From positions 13,764,001 through 13,828,000 of the forward strand of contig CP075494.1 of NCBI GenBank assembly GCA_021613535.1: a DNA stretch of 64,000 nucleotides. The letters are read 5' to 3'. A program made the position numbers and the translations under genes. Source of the DNA: Adineta vaga. Lineage: Eukaryota; Rotifera. The notes under the pieces were generated by a model that saw only the letters and a program-made list of their open reading frames with translations, ran no database searches and had not been told where the DNA came from. This document shows, one piece after another, positions 48,660 through 62,311 of the stretch (within the stretch, counting starts at the first letter, position 1; each line of letters starts with the position of its first letter).

Positions 48660-51600
48660 ATGTCCAACGAAAAATCACAACTACCATTATCCAAGTAAAA
48701 TTTCTACTGATATATAGTTGTACATATGCATATATCCTCTCGATTATAGGGCAACGAATGTTGCTGAGAAAACTTCTAAGGAATGTAACGTCACATTTGA
48801 AGTGAGTAAGAACGAAGTATCAGATGATCAATGTAACCAAAATGAAACACGTGGAAATGTAGCTGAAGCTTCATCAATGACCAAAAAGAAGCCAGCTTCG
48901 AAAAAGAAAGGTGGTCCTAGTATTACAATGGTATACAATATTGTCTTCGAAATAATAGTCAGATATTAGATTATTTCTCTTTAGTTGAATATAATCAAAG
49001 CACAACAAAATGCACGATTGCAAGCTGAAATAGAAGCAGCTGCGAAAGCTGCAGAAGATCTTCGTACTATAGAAAAAGCCAAACAAGAAAAAGACGAAAG
49101 TGAAAGGTTGAAAGAAGAAGATCGTGAAAAGAAAAAAGAGAAGGAAAAACAACGTATTGAACGAAAAAAACAAGAAGGTACATATCAAACTAAAGGACAA
49201 CGAGAAAAATATCGTCGTGCTCAAATTCAACTTGGACAATCTGGTATTCATGTTCCATCACGTCATCAATCGGCAACATCGACTCGTAGTGACTCAACTC
49301 AAAAACGAATGTTATATGAAGATCATCGAAAAAAAGATACGATTGGTATGAGTTAAAAACTGATTTCAGTAATGTTGGAAATAATTTTTTTGTAGCATCC
49401 GATACTTTATTAACATCAGCAATGATACCGATTGTAAGTGAAAATGACGACATGATTGAAGTAAGTTTCGATTAAGAAACGAAAAATTTATTAGATATCG
49501 ATCATTTACATTAGAAAGGATATAGTTCAACAGATAGCTGGGCAGATGATTGTGAAGAAGATAACACAAAAATTGAAGTGAAGTCTGGTTTAACAGCAGA
49601 ACATGAAAATCAAAAAGAAGAAGATGAAGATGAAAATGATCTAGGTTTAACATCTTTGGAACGTGTACGTCGTCGTCTTGAAAGGTATCATGACATATGT
49701 GAAAGTCATCGTACAATTGAAAATCTTCGAGCGCCGGTGATTTGTGTTTTGGGTCATGTCGATGCTGGTAAAACGACAATTCTAGATAATCTACGTCGAA
49801 CTCATGTGCAAGACGATGAAGCTGGAGGAATTACTCAACAAATTGGTGCAACTAATGTTCCATTAGAAACAATTCTTGAACGAATCAAAATGTGTCGCAA
49901 AATCATTACTCGACAAGGCGATCTTCTTGTGCCAGGCTTATCAATTATTGATACACCTGGACATGCAATATTTGATAATTTACGAGCACGTGGATCATCA
50001 CTTTGTGATCTAGCCATTCTTGTCGTTGATATAATGAAAGGAATTCAACCACAAACGATCGAATCAATTCGTTTATTAACTGAAAAACAAACACCATTTA
50101 TCATTGCTTTGAATAAGGTTTGTTTTCGAAAGTAAATGTTGTGTCATCTTTTATCTACCATCTCTTTTTCTAGATTGATTTATTGTATGATTGGAAAGGT
50201 GATCGCAAACAAAATGTAGAATATGTTCTCGAAAAGCAAAATCAAAATACGCAGTATCAATTTGAAAAACGTTGCAATTATATTATTGGTCAATTTGCTG
50301 AACAGGTAAGATTATCAATATAAATAAGAAATATAAGACGAAATATATTTTGTTTGTGTTAAGTGTTTAAATGTTGCTCTTTACAACAAAAATCCAGATT
50401 CAAACGAATATTATTCAATGGTACCAACTTCAGCACGATCTGGCGATGGCATGGGTTCATTAATAGCAATGATTATTGAGAAATGTCAAACAACACTTGC
50501 AAAACATATTGCATATTCCGAAGAAGTACAAGCAACGGTTTTAGAGGTAAAAACAATTCGTGGCTTTGGTACAACACTTGATGTTGTTCTTATCGATGGG
50601 TGCTTATGTCGTGGAGACAAAATCATAATTGCTGGTCAAGAAGGTCCAATCACTACTCAAATACGAGTACTACTTGTTCCTGAATTGAATCAAGATATTC
50701 GAATGACAGTAAATCATCTCTATTCATTTGATATTTTTCAATATCTCATTGAATCTTCATTTAGACTCAATATAAAGATCAAGAGAAAGTTACCGGTGCA
50801 TGTAGTATAAAAATCGTTGCAAAAGATTTAGAGAAATCATTGGCTGGTTTACCATTATTTGTTATTCGAAAACAAGATGAAATCGATTATTATACAGTGG
50901 AAATACAAAGGATGATAACTGATATGTTGAATTTAATTCAATTGGAAGAAAGTGGAGTGTATGTTCAAACATCAACATTTGGTTCATTGGAAGCTTTCCT
51001 TAAACTTTTAAAAACCCATCATATTCCGGTAGAATATCTTAAGTTGAATGAAATAAACATTTTCATTTTCATCTACTTTATAGTGTGCAGGAGTGAATAT
51101 TGGACCAGTACATCGAAAAGATATTATGCGAGCATCAACTCAACTTGAGAAGGATAAACAGTAAGTGATATGAAACGATTGTAATCTGGCCTTTTTCATA
51201 AGATTTATTTCAATTAGATGGGCATGTTTATTGGTATTTGATGTGAAAATTGAACCAACTGCACAGGAATATGCAAAAACTCTTGGTATATTAATCATCT
51301 CTGTCAATTAACGTAGCATATATATTTCTTTTGCTTAGGTTTAAGAATTTTGCAAAGTGATGGTGTGTATAATCTATGTGATATGTTTCTTGCATATCAA
51401 GAAGAGAAATTCAAAGAAAAACAAGAAAAACATCGACATCTCGTTGTCTATCCATGTAAACTACGTATTCTATGGAATCATGTTTATAATACATCTAATC
51501 CAATTATTTGTGGTGTACGAGTTGAAGATGGTTTTGTTAAAATCGGTACACCGATATGCGTTCCATCAAAAGATGTACGTATCGAATCGAATGAGATGTT

Positions 51601-51955
51601 ACATGTAATCATAGAAAAATATATTTAGAATATCGATCTTGGTCGCATTGTTGGTATAAAGAAGAATGATACATCAGTGGAAATAGCCGAGAAAGGTTCT
51701 GAAGTGTCAATTAAAATCGAAGCAATAAATCGTGAAGAATTGAAAATGTACGGCCGACATTTTGATCACAATGATTTATTAATAAGCAAAGTAAATCGAG
51801 AGAATTGAATTGTTGAGTAATTTAAAACCTGCATCTATTTCATTTAGATATCACGTGAATCAATCGATATTCTCAAAGCTTATTTTCGGCAGGATATGAA
51901 ATCGGATTATTGGAAATTAGTTATCGAACTGAAAAAATTATTTCATATCGTTTAA
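48660..51955 (+). CDS. EIF5B: translation initiation factor eIF5B
   Basis: About eleven exons, roughly 890 residues. The first exon ([12 protein letters not shown]) is probable but an out-of-frame upstream ATG at 48650 leaves it slightly uncertain. The N-terminal third is Lys/Glu-rich coiled coil ([20 protein letters not shown]). The GTPase domain has G1 GHVDAGKTT, switch [12 protein letters not shown]3 DTPGH and G4 NKID (split by an intron). Domains II-IV follow with [29 protein letters not shown] and [16 protein letters not shown], ending ELKKLFHIV. eIF5B is the GTPase that joins the 60S to the 40S subunit at the start codon. Human eIF5B is about 1,220 residues; the shorter length here is due to a shorter variable N-terminus. 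Confidence 0.94.
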
Positions 51956-52865
51956 AATCATATTCGCATATTAATCTAGAAGAAGTACTTCTTAATTTCC
52001 ATTCATTAAGTTATGTAAAATGTTTCATTATATTAAAAATATCTAATCAACAAAGAACTGTCTTCTTTTCTACTTGATAAATCATGCTGAATGACAAAAA
52101 CATATTGGTTAATGAACAATACCACTTTATTAAACATGCACATGATAAAAAGAATCTTTTTTTTTTGTCTTCAAACACCAACAAGAATACAATAGGAATG
52201 GGTACCAGGCAAAAAATTCGAAAAAAAATCGATACCAAAAGAAAGAAAAAAGAGGAAATCAAGTACTTTGTATATGAGAACATATTCATTATGGAAAAAA
52301 GAACCAAACTCGGGCAGAAAAATATGACTTGAAATAGAAAAAAAACTGAAGGAAACATCGCCATTATCATATATATATATAATTTTCTTTCGTTAACACA
52401 CCCACACACATTTTCATGTACACATGATTATGAGTTGTCACTGTTCTTCGCAAAAGTTTGAATAAAGAAAATAGAAAGTCTAGGAATGTGGCTTCTTATG
52501 CATATCTGTTTGTGTGTGTGGGGAGAAATATTCTGTGAAGAAATTATTGCATGTATCAAGCGGAAATAGGAAAAAAAGGAATAAGTATGCACAGAACAAG
52601 ACCAACAACAATAAGCACAACATCAGACGAAACGAAAGAGCATACAAGAAAGAGAAAAAAAAACAGGAGCAAAAGAAAAAAGCTGGTTATGTTAATTTGT
52701 TTGCATCTTGATATGCACATATGTTGTGGTTTTGTTTGTTTTCTAAGAAGAATATTGCACATTGAGAGAGAAGAAAATTCTAAGATAATACGACAGAAAA
52801 GGAAATGAAAATATATGTATGTATAGAATGACTGTCTATAGGGAAAGAATAGTTTTTGATTGAAA
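51956..52865. other. convergent 3' flanks of eIF5B and tomosyn
   Basis: About 900 bp, A-rich on the plus strand, with no supported exon; likely 3'UTRs. Confidence 0.5.
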
Positions 52866-55800
52866 TCACGATTTCTTGGATGTAAATGGCCACCATTCAG
52901 CTTTTTCTTTTTGTTTTAACATTACTTTATGTGTTAAACTAGCAAATTCTTCTGCACGTTCGGACATTTGTTTCGAAGCTGTTTCAACTTCACCCAATTT
53001 TTGACCACGTTCAAGTAATTTCTAGAAAATCAAACAAATCAAATCTTTATCTCAAGGTGAAAGTTCCTACCATTCGTGTATCATTAACAACACCAGTTGC
53101 AGAATCAACTTTACCACGCATTTGATTCATATTAACTTCTTCTTTTTTAATAATACCAAATGGAGATTTTCCAGCAGCTTCACCAACTAAATAGATCAAA
53201 GTAAAGAATACTTTTCTTTGAATATCGACAAATTCGAATTAATCATACATAATTGATCAGAATCAATTGGAGAATTTGTAGTGAATAATTTCACAAAGAA
53301 ATTTTGTTTTGGTGCCTCTGGCATAGTGATCGATGGACTATACAAATCGCAAAGCATTTCACTGATTTGTTCTCTAGAAATGAAATAAAATGAATATCGT
53401 TTTTCAAATAAATTTGATTTATATATCTGTTGATTGAAGTCAAATATTAACAAAACATATTTACTTGACATCTGAAGCAATCGTGATCTTTTGAATTTCA
53501 GTTGGTGAACACATATAGAGTCCATGTCCTCGATTTGTAAATGTAAATGTTGAAGCAGCCAATGATCTAGATTTAAATTTCATCAATAGATCAGAAATGC
53601 TTGTAAACAGTCTTTCTTACCGGAATGAATCAATAACTGGATCAAGATTAGTAGTAAATAATTCACGTAAACTAGGTAAACTATACACAAGTATACGACC
53701 GCCAGATAAATAACATGTTAAACAAGGTGCACCTAATCAAAATGAATTTCATTTCCAAAAATGAATTCTAAATTACTTGAACTGAATCTTACCTGAGATT
53801 TTAACAACAGCTGCTCGTAATACATTCACTGCTGATGTACCAATTGTATCATAGATTTTTTGTTTTGATAGACAAACTTGTGATGGTAATGATACAACCT
53901 GAAAATATTCTTTTGAATAGTTCGCAAATGATTCTTAACAAATCAAATCTACTCGAGCTTGTTTTGATGAGCAAAAGACAGCATATTGAGTATTATTTGA
54001 AGTATTTGTCACTGATGAAGGTACACTAGATGTGGAAGACAGTGTCATTGATGAATTTAAATCTGGAGATTGAACAAATCCATCCGTTGGACGATTTGTT
54101 TTCGTTTCTAAGTTTATAAATGAATTTTCAAATAAGAAAATCTTTCGAAAAGAAAACTATTCTTTACTTTTCGTATCCCATTTTTCACTTGGACATGCTA
54201 TTATCATTCCTTTCTGATCAAGAAAAGATATATGTAATAAACGGCCACATAAACGAAATACACTTCCACTTGGTACAACTAAAATAGTTCCCAAATGGTA
54301 CTTTTCGGTTATCAATAATTCAAAAACGAATTCTTACCACTGATATTTCGAGGCTCATAAGTAATATTTAAATTAATAACAATTACACAACCTGTACTTG
54401 TACCTAACCAAACACTTGGTGATAGAGTATAGTCTAATAAAAGAAACGAAAAGCGATTAATTATTAATAACAAAACAAAATAAACCATTTTTATAAGTAT
54501 ATGATTCGGAAAATTGTATTGTAGAAACACTTTCATTTGTAATGATATTATCCATACTTGAATTACTTGATGAACGTGGAAGATCAATATTTGATGGTTT
54601 ATCTAAATATACAAATAAATATATCATAGAAAAAAAGCTCCTTATCGAAATCCATATTGATGAAGCAACAGTTAGATAAGCAAAAAAATAAAGCAAGGAC
54701 AGTGACATGTAAACAAAAGTGAATAATCAAGTTTGTTCCCGAGAATACGATAGACAGACAGACAGACAGACAGACCGATAGATAGATGTGTGAGTAAGGA
54801 TATTCTTTTTCTTCAAGTCAATGAAGAACTTACAAACAGATGAATTGATATCAGATGAAGCCTGAGATCGCTTTTCTGCGAGTGTCGAAGCATTAGTAGA
54901 AGGAGGCGAAGATTGCTAGAAGAACATAGTGAAGATAAAGAAAAAAAAATCAAATCATGCTATTAGAAGAATAGTCAATTAAAAAAATAAGTTATACTCT
55001 AGTATTAATAATTAATAAAAAAAAAAGATTGATGAAGAGAATGATGAATGGTCGTGTTCAAATCATTCGTCTTTATCAATGAAAATATCGCGTGCAATGA
55101 ATGAAAAACTCGTGTGAATAAGAGCATTGAAACAATAAATAATAGGCAAATATGTCCGATTTTAATCGATGGCACATATAGAATAGATAGAAGCTCAGCA
55201 CACCTTTAGAATTCATTAGTATTAGTGTATAGCTTGTTAGAGATCTTGAGATGGAATGTTTACTTAGTGACGTATTTGGTGTTGGAGTTAATTGTTGTTG
55301 TGGATTATCTTTACGTAAATCGATCATATGTGCTTTACGTCGATGAGATTTTTCTCTCATATGTTCACTATATTCTAATGAACATGTGCCACGTAATTGT
55401 GCACCAGTAAAAGTTGTTGATGACCATGTTTTTGATAGAGGAGGATTATTATTCGAATCTGCTGGTGGCGGTGATGTAATAATTGAGGGTGTTTGTTCTG
55501 CAGGTAATGAACGATGTACTTTCAATGATGTTGCCGGTAATAATAATGAATTATCAACAGTAGTTAAGTCTGGATTTGACGTTGGAATTTCTGAAAATGT
55601 TAGTGGAGCAGAATCTTCACCAGTACTACTTGCTTCACTATCATCACCACCATTTTTTGCTGAATTATCTTTATCATTTGCATTCAATTTTGTTTCATCA
55701 TGCTTGTTTGGATTTGATGTACGTGATAAACGTTTTCGTAACGTATTAAATCGTTTAATGATCGTTGTTGTACCTTGTGGTTTATCTTCAATTGAACAAG

Positions 55801-58800
55801 CATTTTCTACTTCGTTTGACGGCAATACTGTAATTTGATCATTTCCGGACGCGGAATCAATTGAACGAGAACGGAAAATTTGTTGTCGAGTTATGTTCTC
55901 GGTTGGTATCGGTCGTGGTGTCGATGGATTTGACGTTTTAAAACGATTTTTAAGGGACAAATTTCCGATGTTATTAAATGAGAAAGCACTTGATGCTGTT
56001 CCTGTCTCGGTGGAATGTGAAGAAGAAGATGAGGGTTGTTGCTATAGAAAAATACGGTATTTTTTTGGTTGGTTTTCAAATTCTTTTTTCGTTCAAATTT
56101 TAATTAAAAATCTAAAGAAATTACGCAAAGAAAAAAAAGGATATTTACTTGATAATCTGTTGAATTTAAATCATCATTATTCATATCATTCGAAGGTCCT
56201 CGACGTTTTGGTGAAGTAGTGGTACGTTGAAATGGATCCATAGTACCATAAAGATCACTTGTTGCCATATTCATTAAAATCGATTGACTTAGATAATCAA
56301 CAACAACAAGACCATTGTCTAATCCAAATATTAATCTAATCGATAAAATCAAAGTAGAACAAAACTGAAATGAATACTTTCAATAATTAACATACAAGCT
56401 ATATTTCGAATTGATTGCAATATCAGTTAGAAGAGGAATTTTATCACTTGGTAACCAAGATAGAAGACAGACGAGTTCAGGTTGATAACCAGCCATTCGA
56501 CGGTAACCCATCTTTCCTCGAAGTAAACTTTTAAAATCCTATCAAAAGAAGAACATTTGAAGAAAAACCACTTGGTAAGTCTATAAACGAACTTTTTTCT
56601 CAGTGCTTTGTCTTGATTGAGAATCATTTAACGTTGAAGAGTTTCCACTTGAACTTGTTTCATCTCGATCACTTGATAAATTCCGATGTAAAATTGGAAT
56701 TTCTAAACAAGCTAAATCTCCTAATCCTTCATCGGCTTTTTCTAATTCTGATCCCGTAAATTTAAATAAAGTAACATGACCACCACGTGCAGCAGCTATT
56801 AAATATTTTCCATCACAACACATTTTTACTGAGTAGATTGCAAATGGATTATCATAACCATTGATATCTTGTAATGGATTTGGTGAATTCATTTGATGTT
56901 GTTCATCGCCTGTGTTACTATTGGTACGTGTTGATCTCGTATCAAATTTAACATTTGTATTCGTTTCTTTATTAGTCGCTGGTGGAGACGTAGCTGGATG
57001 TACACGATCAAATAAACGATTAGTACGAATTTTGTATAGAAATAAAAGATTACAACCAGATGCATCCCAAAATTTAATTGAACCATCAACATGTCTATAG
57101 AAAGATTAGGAAAGGGTGAGATTATTTCGATTTTTGAGAATATTCTCTTTACCCAGTTATAATCGTTTCATTATAGCCAAATATTGTATTACCTGATTTA
57201 CCACCAGAAATTGGATTTTCCTTAAGAGAAGAAAAAAAACATTAGTTCATTATTTGTGAAAATACGAGTTGGATATGAAAATGAAGGAAAACTCACCTGT
57301 TGACTATAAGTACGTTTAGGTGCTTGTTTCGATTGTAATCGAAGAAGATTCTGATAAAATGTTGTATTCGGTTCTGTAATATAATCACAAAAAGTGACAG
57401 GCGATTCGTGAAGATCTATTGTATGTAGACTTTCAAACAATGGATAACTAGAGAAGAAAAATCACAACAAATAATGATAGATTCTTCTTTCTGATCAAAA
57501 TTATTTACTTTTCAGTTTTCAAATCGATTACAACAAGATCATTCTCAAGTAAAACAACAACTGCCAATGGATCCGGAATATCTACAATAATCATCACATT
57601 TTACTTCTAAACAAATAAGAAAAGAAACAAACGAACCAGCTTGATATGGAGATGATGTTATAACATGGAAATCAATGATTGTATTATCCATATGAAGTAC
57701 ATTTGTTGTTTGTCCACGAAGAATTGTTAGGAAATAAGATGAGGGTTTGGACGGGGTTGAACCAGTGGTTGCATTTGTTGATGCATTCTGTGGTGCCTCA
57801 GTTTGAGATGGCATTCCACCCGAAAAAATAATAAATGTATCATTTCTATATATATATATCAAAATGTGATTAAACTTTAATTTAATATCTCAAAAAAACA
57901 TACGAATTTTTAACTGAAGTCCAAACCACTTTGGAAACTGCGCCAAATTTATGTCCTTCATCTTTTGCAATACGAGCTGAAATATCAGATAACGTTAATG
58001 TTCAAAAATAAACACCTAATGAATCAATTTAATCTTACTATGCGGATAATTAATGCTAACGGGTTTATCAGTAATACGTAAATTCCAAACTGATAGCGAG
58101 CCATCACAATGAGAACACATAAATTGTTTTCCTTCATGATGCCATGACAACGATGTTAAACCCTATGATATAAATTTTGACATAGTTTTCATTTTCTATT
58201 AAATAAACATCATTACATGTTGTAACGTGTAAACACTTTCGGAGATTTTTTGTTGTAAATTCCAACAAATAACATGACCAATCGGTGGATTATTTGGTGA
58301 AAATAAATGTGTACTAAAGCCAATATAAAGCTAAAACAGAATAGAACATTTAATGTATTGAAAATGATCTTTATTTATCTTTCTTAAATGTCGTATAAAC
58401 AAATCTATTTATTCTTTATCAATAACTAGTATTTCAGAACAATTCAAGTTATCCAATGATTTCATATCCTTACTCGTGTTGGATCATCAGGATTTTGACA
58501 TAGATCTACAACTTCACCAGGATGAGTACTTTTTCCCCTAATAAATAAAATGAAAATGATCTTCTTTTTTTGAAAAAGCAAACATTTATTTAAGAATTCC
58601 TACATGCCAATTGCATTATTCCACATAATCTTATATGATGAAAGTGTAAATGTGTCAAGATTAACGACATAAATATTTCCAGCATGTGTTCCAACTAAAA
58701 GCCATTTGGAATTAAAAGCAATCGGAAGAAAACATCGGCTTATTCTAAATCATCAATAGATATTATGTTGTAAAATTTCTCACACATATTTTCTATATGT

Positions 58801-59796
58801 CATAGAATATCTATTTGATTAAAATCTAGTCAATGATGTCTTATTCCATAGAGACATAAACCTTGTTGATTGGTTCGATCTCATGTTACTTCTTAGTAAA
58901 TATCATTAATTATTGATAAATTCTCATTTTTAGGTTTTGTTTTCGATTTTAAGATCATTATCAAATAGCACAAGAGATTTTTTTTGTCATTGTTCGTTTT
59001 TGATTACTCGAAAAAAGAATTGTATGAATGAATGAAAAAAAGCAATTTCCTATTTGAAGACCGGAAACATGAATTAATGATAGAATGTTAAGAGAGGTCA
59101 ATATCTCGTGAGAGCTAAGAACGAAAAGGAAAAAAAATAGGAGTTAATTTAAGTCATCAACTCGACAAATACTAACAGCTTATATGACAAGAATATCTAT
59201 AAGATCATTTTGTTTGATTGAAATAATACAAACAAAATGAACAACTTACTTTTCTTTAACAAACCGAAGTGAATTAGCAATGACCGGCTTTTTTTGACGT
59301 AAACTCCATAAATGAATATAATTATCTCGACATGCACTTATTAAGGCACCCTATATTAAAATATTAAAGATTTTATTTCTATTCTCTTAGTGTTTTCTTC
59401 ATTATGATTACCTCATTGATACGAAATACAAGTTGAACAATTTCAACTTCAGTTGGATGGGATAGTGAACATTCAACAAATGCACCACCATAACTATATT
59501 AATTATTGATTAGGAAATGAATTCATTGTATTTAAAACAAAAACTTACATTTTGATAATTCCGTTTTTCGTTCCAATAGCAAGAAGTTTTTGTACAGGAT
59601 CATAAGCAATTGTTGTTGGTCGATATGGAAATCCATATCGTACAATCTAATTGATAATAAAAACAATTTGCCTTTAAAAAAATTTCATTCTTACTTCACT
59701 CAAAGAGAAATCATCTTTCTTGGATGTTTCTGTAACTTCTAATTCATTAGTCTTCTTGGAATCACCCAATTTAAACGGTAATTTAATTCGGCTCAT
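52866..59796 (-). CDS. STXBP5: tomosyn (syntaxin-binding protein 5, Lgl family)
   Basis: The longest gene by exon count after perlecan (about 20 exons). It starts MSRIKLPFKLGDSKKTNELE at 59796 and continues IVRYGFPYRPTTIAYDPVQK, LLAIGTKNGIIKIYG, the tomosyn/Lgl N-terminal WD40 signature. A double beta-propeller runs through about 53.2 kb. A long Ser/Thr/Asn-rich variable insert (about 55.2-56.0 kb, e.g. SLKNRFKTSNPSTPRPIPT) interrupts it, as in mammalian tomosyn. The C-terminus is an R-SNARE-like coiled coil: SATGVVNDTRMKLLERGQKL with the zero-layer Arg in LLERGQKL, then ERAEEFASLTHKVMLKQKEK and a tail ending FTSKKS without a membrane anchor. Tomosyn forms a non-fusogenic SNARE complex with syntaxin and SNAP-25 and restrains vesicle priming. 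A roughly 500 bp intron spans about 58.75-59.25 kb, large for this window. Confidence 0.93.
54751..54774. repeat. (GACA)n microsatellite in a tomosyn intron
   Basis: Five to six GACA units in the intron between about 54.7 and 54.83 kb. Confidence 0.85.
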
Positions 59797-60645
59797 GATA
59801 TATCTTTGTATTGAATTGAATTAAATAATTCACGAAGAAAGAGATATATACATAAATATACACAATCAAATTGAAGTTACATCTATAAATAAATCAATAG
59901 ATATTTACATACGCAGATAGAATGGCGACATTCGTTGATGTATAGAATAAAACGAAATTGGATTTATATATTTAGTCGTTTCTTCTCTGAGTGTCTCTCT
60001 CTCTCTCTCTTCGTCTTGTTCTATGCCTTTTCCGGTTAAAGATTCATCGTTTTACACGATTCTTTTGCGTTCGATGACAAATAAATAATAAACAATAATT
60101 AATAATTGACAACTAGTTCATGTTTAAACCAATGATTAAAAAGTTTTCTATAGAGAGCGCTAGTTATCAGTCATGTGTACAATGGCAAAGTGTGACATTG
60201 AGAAGAAAAAAAACTAACTTTCCTTTTTATCATCTATCAATATTTGATCATCGTGAAATATAGTATTACGTTGTTAGAAATTTGTAACATGTGGAATTAT
60301 TAGTTTTTCATTCAAATATGTCAACGTGAGATTTATCAGCAGAGCTAATGTTAGTAAAATGTTTTTTAACGGAAATAATTTCTGCCTTTTTTCTGTCTCA
60401 ATTTAAGTTCATTTTCAAGGAAAAAAGACACGTCAGAATCACGATGATCTTCATAACTGTAAAATGATAGCGAGGAATCATGTATGAACATGAACTATTT
60501 TGAAACTTTAGATCTTGTTAATATTTTTTGTAGAAATATGAGAGTCTTGCTTTTTTTTGGATTGAAAAAGAAGAATGACGACATAATTTATTGGAAAAAA
60601 ATGTATATCTACAAAATTAATTTCATTAAAAATGACTTGTGTTTT
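59797..60645. other. tomosyn upstream region and OGG1 3' flank
   Basis: About 850 bp. A CGCCATTCT element on the minus strand (59929-59937) sits 132 bp upstream of the tomosyn ATG, and a TC-rich tract lies near 59990-60010. No gene seen. Confidence 0.5.
59929..59937 (-). promoter_or_regulatory. CGCCATTCT promoter element
   Basis: In tomosyn's sense this reads CGCCATTCT at 132 bp upstream of the ATG. It resembles the CGCCATCT core seen upstream of the desaturase and the small gene at 21850, with one inserted T. The CGCCAT core is of YY1/Pho type. Confidence 0.3.
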
Positions 60646-62085
60646 TTAATATCGATCAATCGGTTTGATATTTCGTTTAGGACGTAGAGAGATTTCTTTC
60701 ATTGGTTCGATTGATACAAGTTTTTTTGAACGTAATTGACCACGATGCCTTGTAATTTTAATGCGTTGACATTGTTCATTATCATCCATTGTTTTGAATA
60801 TTTTTTCGGAGAGAATTTCTTTCGTACTTATCGAACGCTTGATTGATAAGGGTACTGGAGATTGAAGACTATCTCTTGGACTAGATGGTAAACGAAGTTC
60901 ACTAGAAAATGCAGCCTATGAAACAATAAAAACTTCTTAAAGAGAAAAAAAATCGAAAGGAAAATCTTACAGCTTGAGCCCAACCAGATAATGGTTGCCA
61001 AAGTTGTTCAAAAAACGATGAAATATCATCATAATTAGCTGTTGTTAATTGTTGTTTATTGGTATTTTCATTAGTTTGTCCATAATAAGTCATAGCAATC
61101 GAATGAATATGTGTATCAACTGGTACAACATCATGTTTTCCAAGTGACATTAGAAGAACACAATCAGCAACCTAAATATTAACATTCGCAAAAAAAAACT
61201 ATTTCATGAAAAAGATTACCTTTCGACCAACACCCATGATTTTCGATAATTGAATTCGTGCTTCCTTGGTTGTCAATGTTTTCAATCGATCAAAAAATAG
61301 CATACCATCAACGGTATATTTGATATATTTAACAGCTTGTTCAATATATCGTGCACGATAACCAAAATTTAATTCACGTAAATCTTTTTCTAAATCAACT
61401 CGATCAAGTTCATCTATGAAAAAAAAACAAATTTACTCTTCTTCAAAACTCAACATTATTCATTAGATTTACCTAATGTTGGAAATTGATAATAATCGAT
61501 TCCATTAAATATTCCAATTTTCTTTCCATACTGCTCACACAATGATTTGATCATTTTTGATATACGTTGTACATTATTATTACTTGAACAAATAAATGAA
61601 ATCAAATTTTCTAAAGGTTCTTGAGCTAAAACACGTATACCAATAGGAATTGAACCATTTTCAAAGCGAACATCAGATTTACACCATTTATCAAGTAAAT
61701 CACTAAGTTTAATAGTTAATTGAAAATAATTATGTAAAATAAGTGCTGTTTCAACACGACGATCATTATCATTAGAATTTCTAATTGAATCTTCATCGTT
61801 TGTGAAGAATGTATAACGAAGATTATCATTTTGATGTTGTAAACGAACAACATATGAACCGAGTACACCGACGAATTCATTGAGACTTTGTTCAATCCAT
61901 CTGTTTAAAATGAAATTTAAAATAATTTGATGAAAATCTTTCTCGATGCATAATTACCGAAATGATTGTCCACCAAGTAATGTTTGTTTTAAATTCAATT
62001 CTTTAGTAATAATAGGTATTGAACCAGATGAATAGATGAGAAGATCATGAGAAATTATTGATGATATTGATGTTGAGACACTCAT
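60646..62085 (-). CDS. OGG1: 8-oxoguanine DNA glycosylase
   Basis: Five exons. It starts MSVSTSISSIISHDLLIYSS; the N-terminal domain contains LGGQSFRWIEQSLNEFVGVL. The helix-hairpin-helix region reads KIMGVGRKVADCVLLMSL, whose Lys (K249 in human numbering, GVG-x-K-VADC) is the catalytic Schiff-base lysine; VPVDTHIHSIA keeps the essential Asp (D268) and His (H270). FICSSNNNVQRISKMIKSLC matches the conserved NNN block. It excises 8-oxoguanine opposite cytosine in base-excision repair. After GWAQAAAFSSELRL the protein has an extra tail of about 80 residues rich in Arg/Lys, ending RPKRNIKPIDRY, which is longer than the human nuclear isoform tail and probably nuclear-targeting. Confidence 0.94.
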
Positions 62086-62311
62086 AAAGATAGAATTGTA
62101 TTTAATTCAAACGGATAGATATGATAAAGCATAAACGCAATAAACCCTGGATGACAATATGTTTCTTTATTTTTCGTTCTGTTGTTTAATCGTTCGACTC
62201 GACGGATAAACGATCGATAGAAGTAAATAGAAACAAACAAATATCTCTGATACTGATCAGTCATCAAAATTTATTGATTTATTTGATTTTGAACTACGCT
62301 TCTAATTAATT
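62086..62311. promoter_or_regulatory. divergent promoter between OGG1 and RFC1
   Basis: Only 226 bp separate the two start codons. No TATA box is evident. Both genes act in DNA repair or replication, so a shared bidirectional promoter is likely (inference). Confidence 0.5.

Noticed and set aside
48874-49251. Phe-rich minus-strand frame
   Set aside because: Antisense of the Lys/Glu-rich coiled-coil exon of eIF5B.
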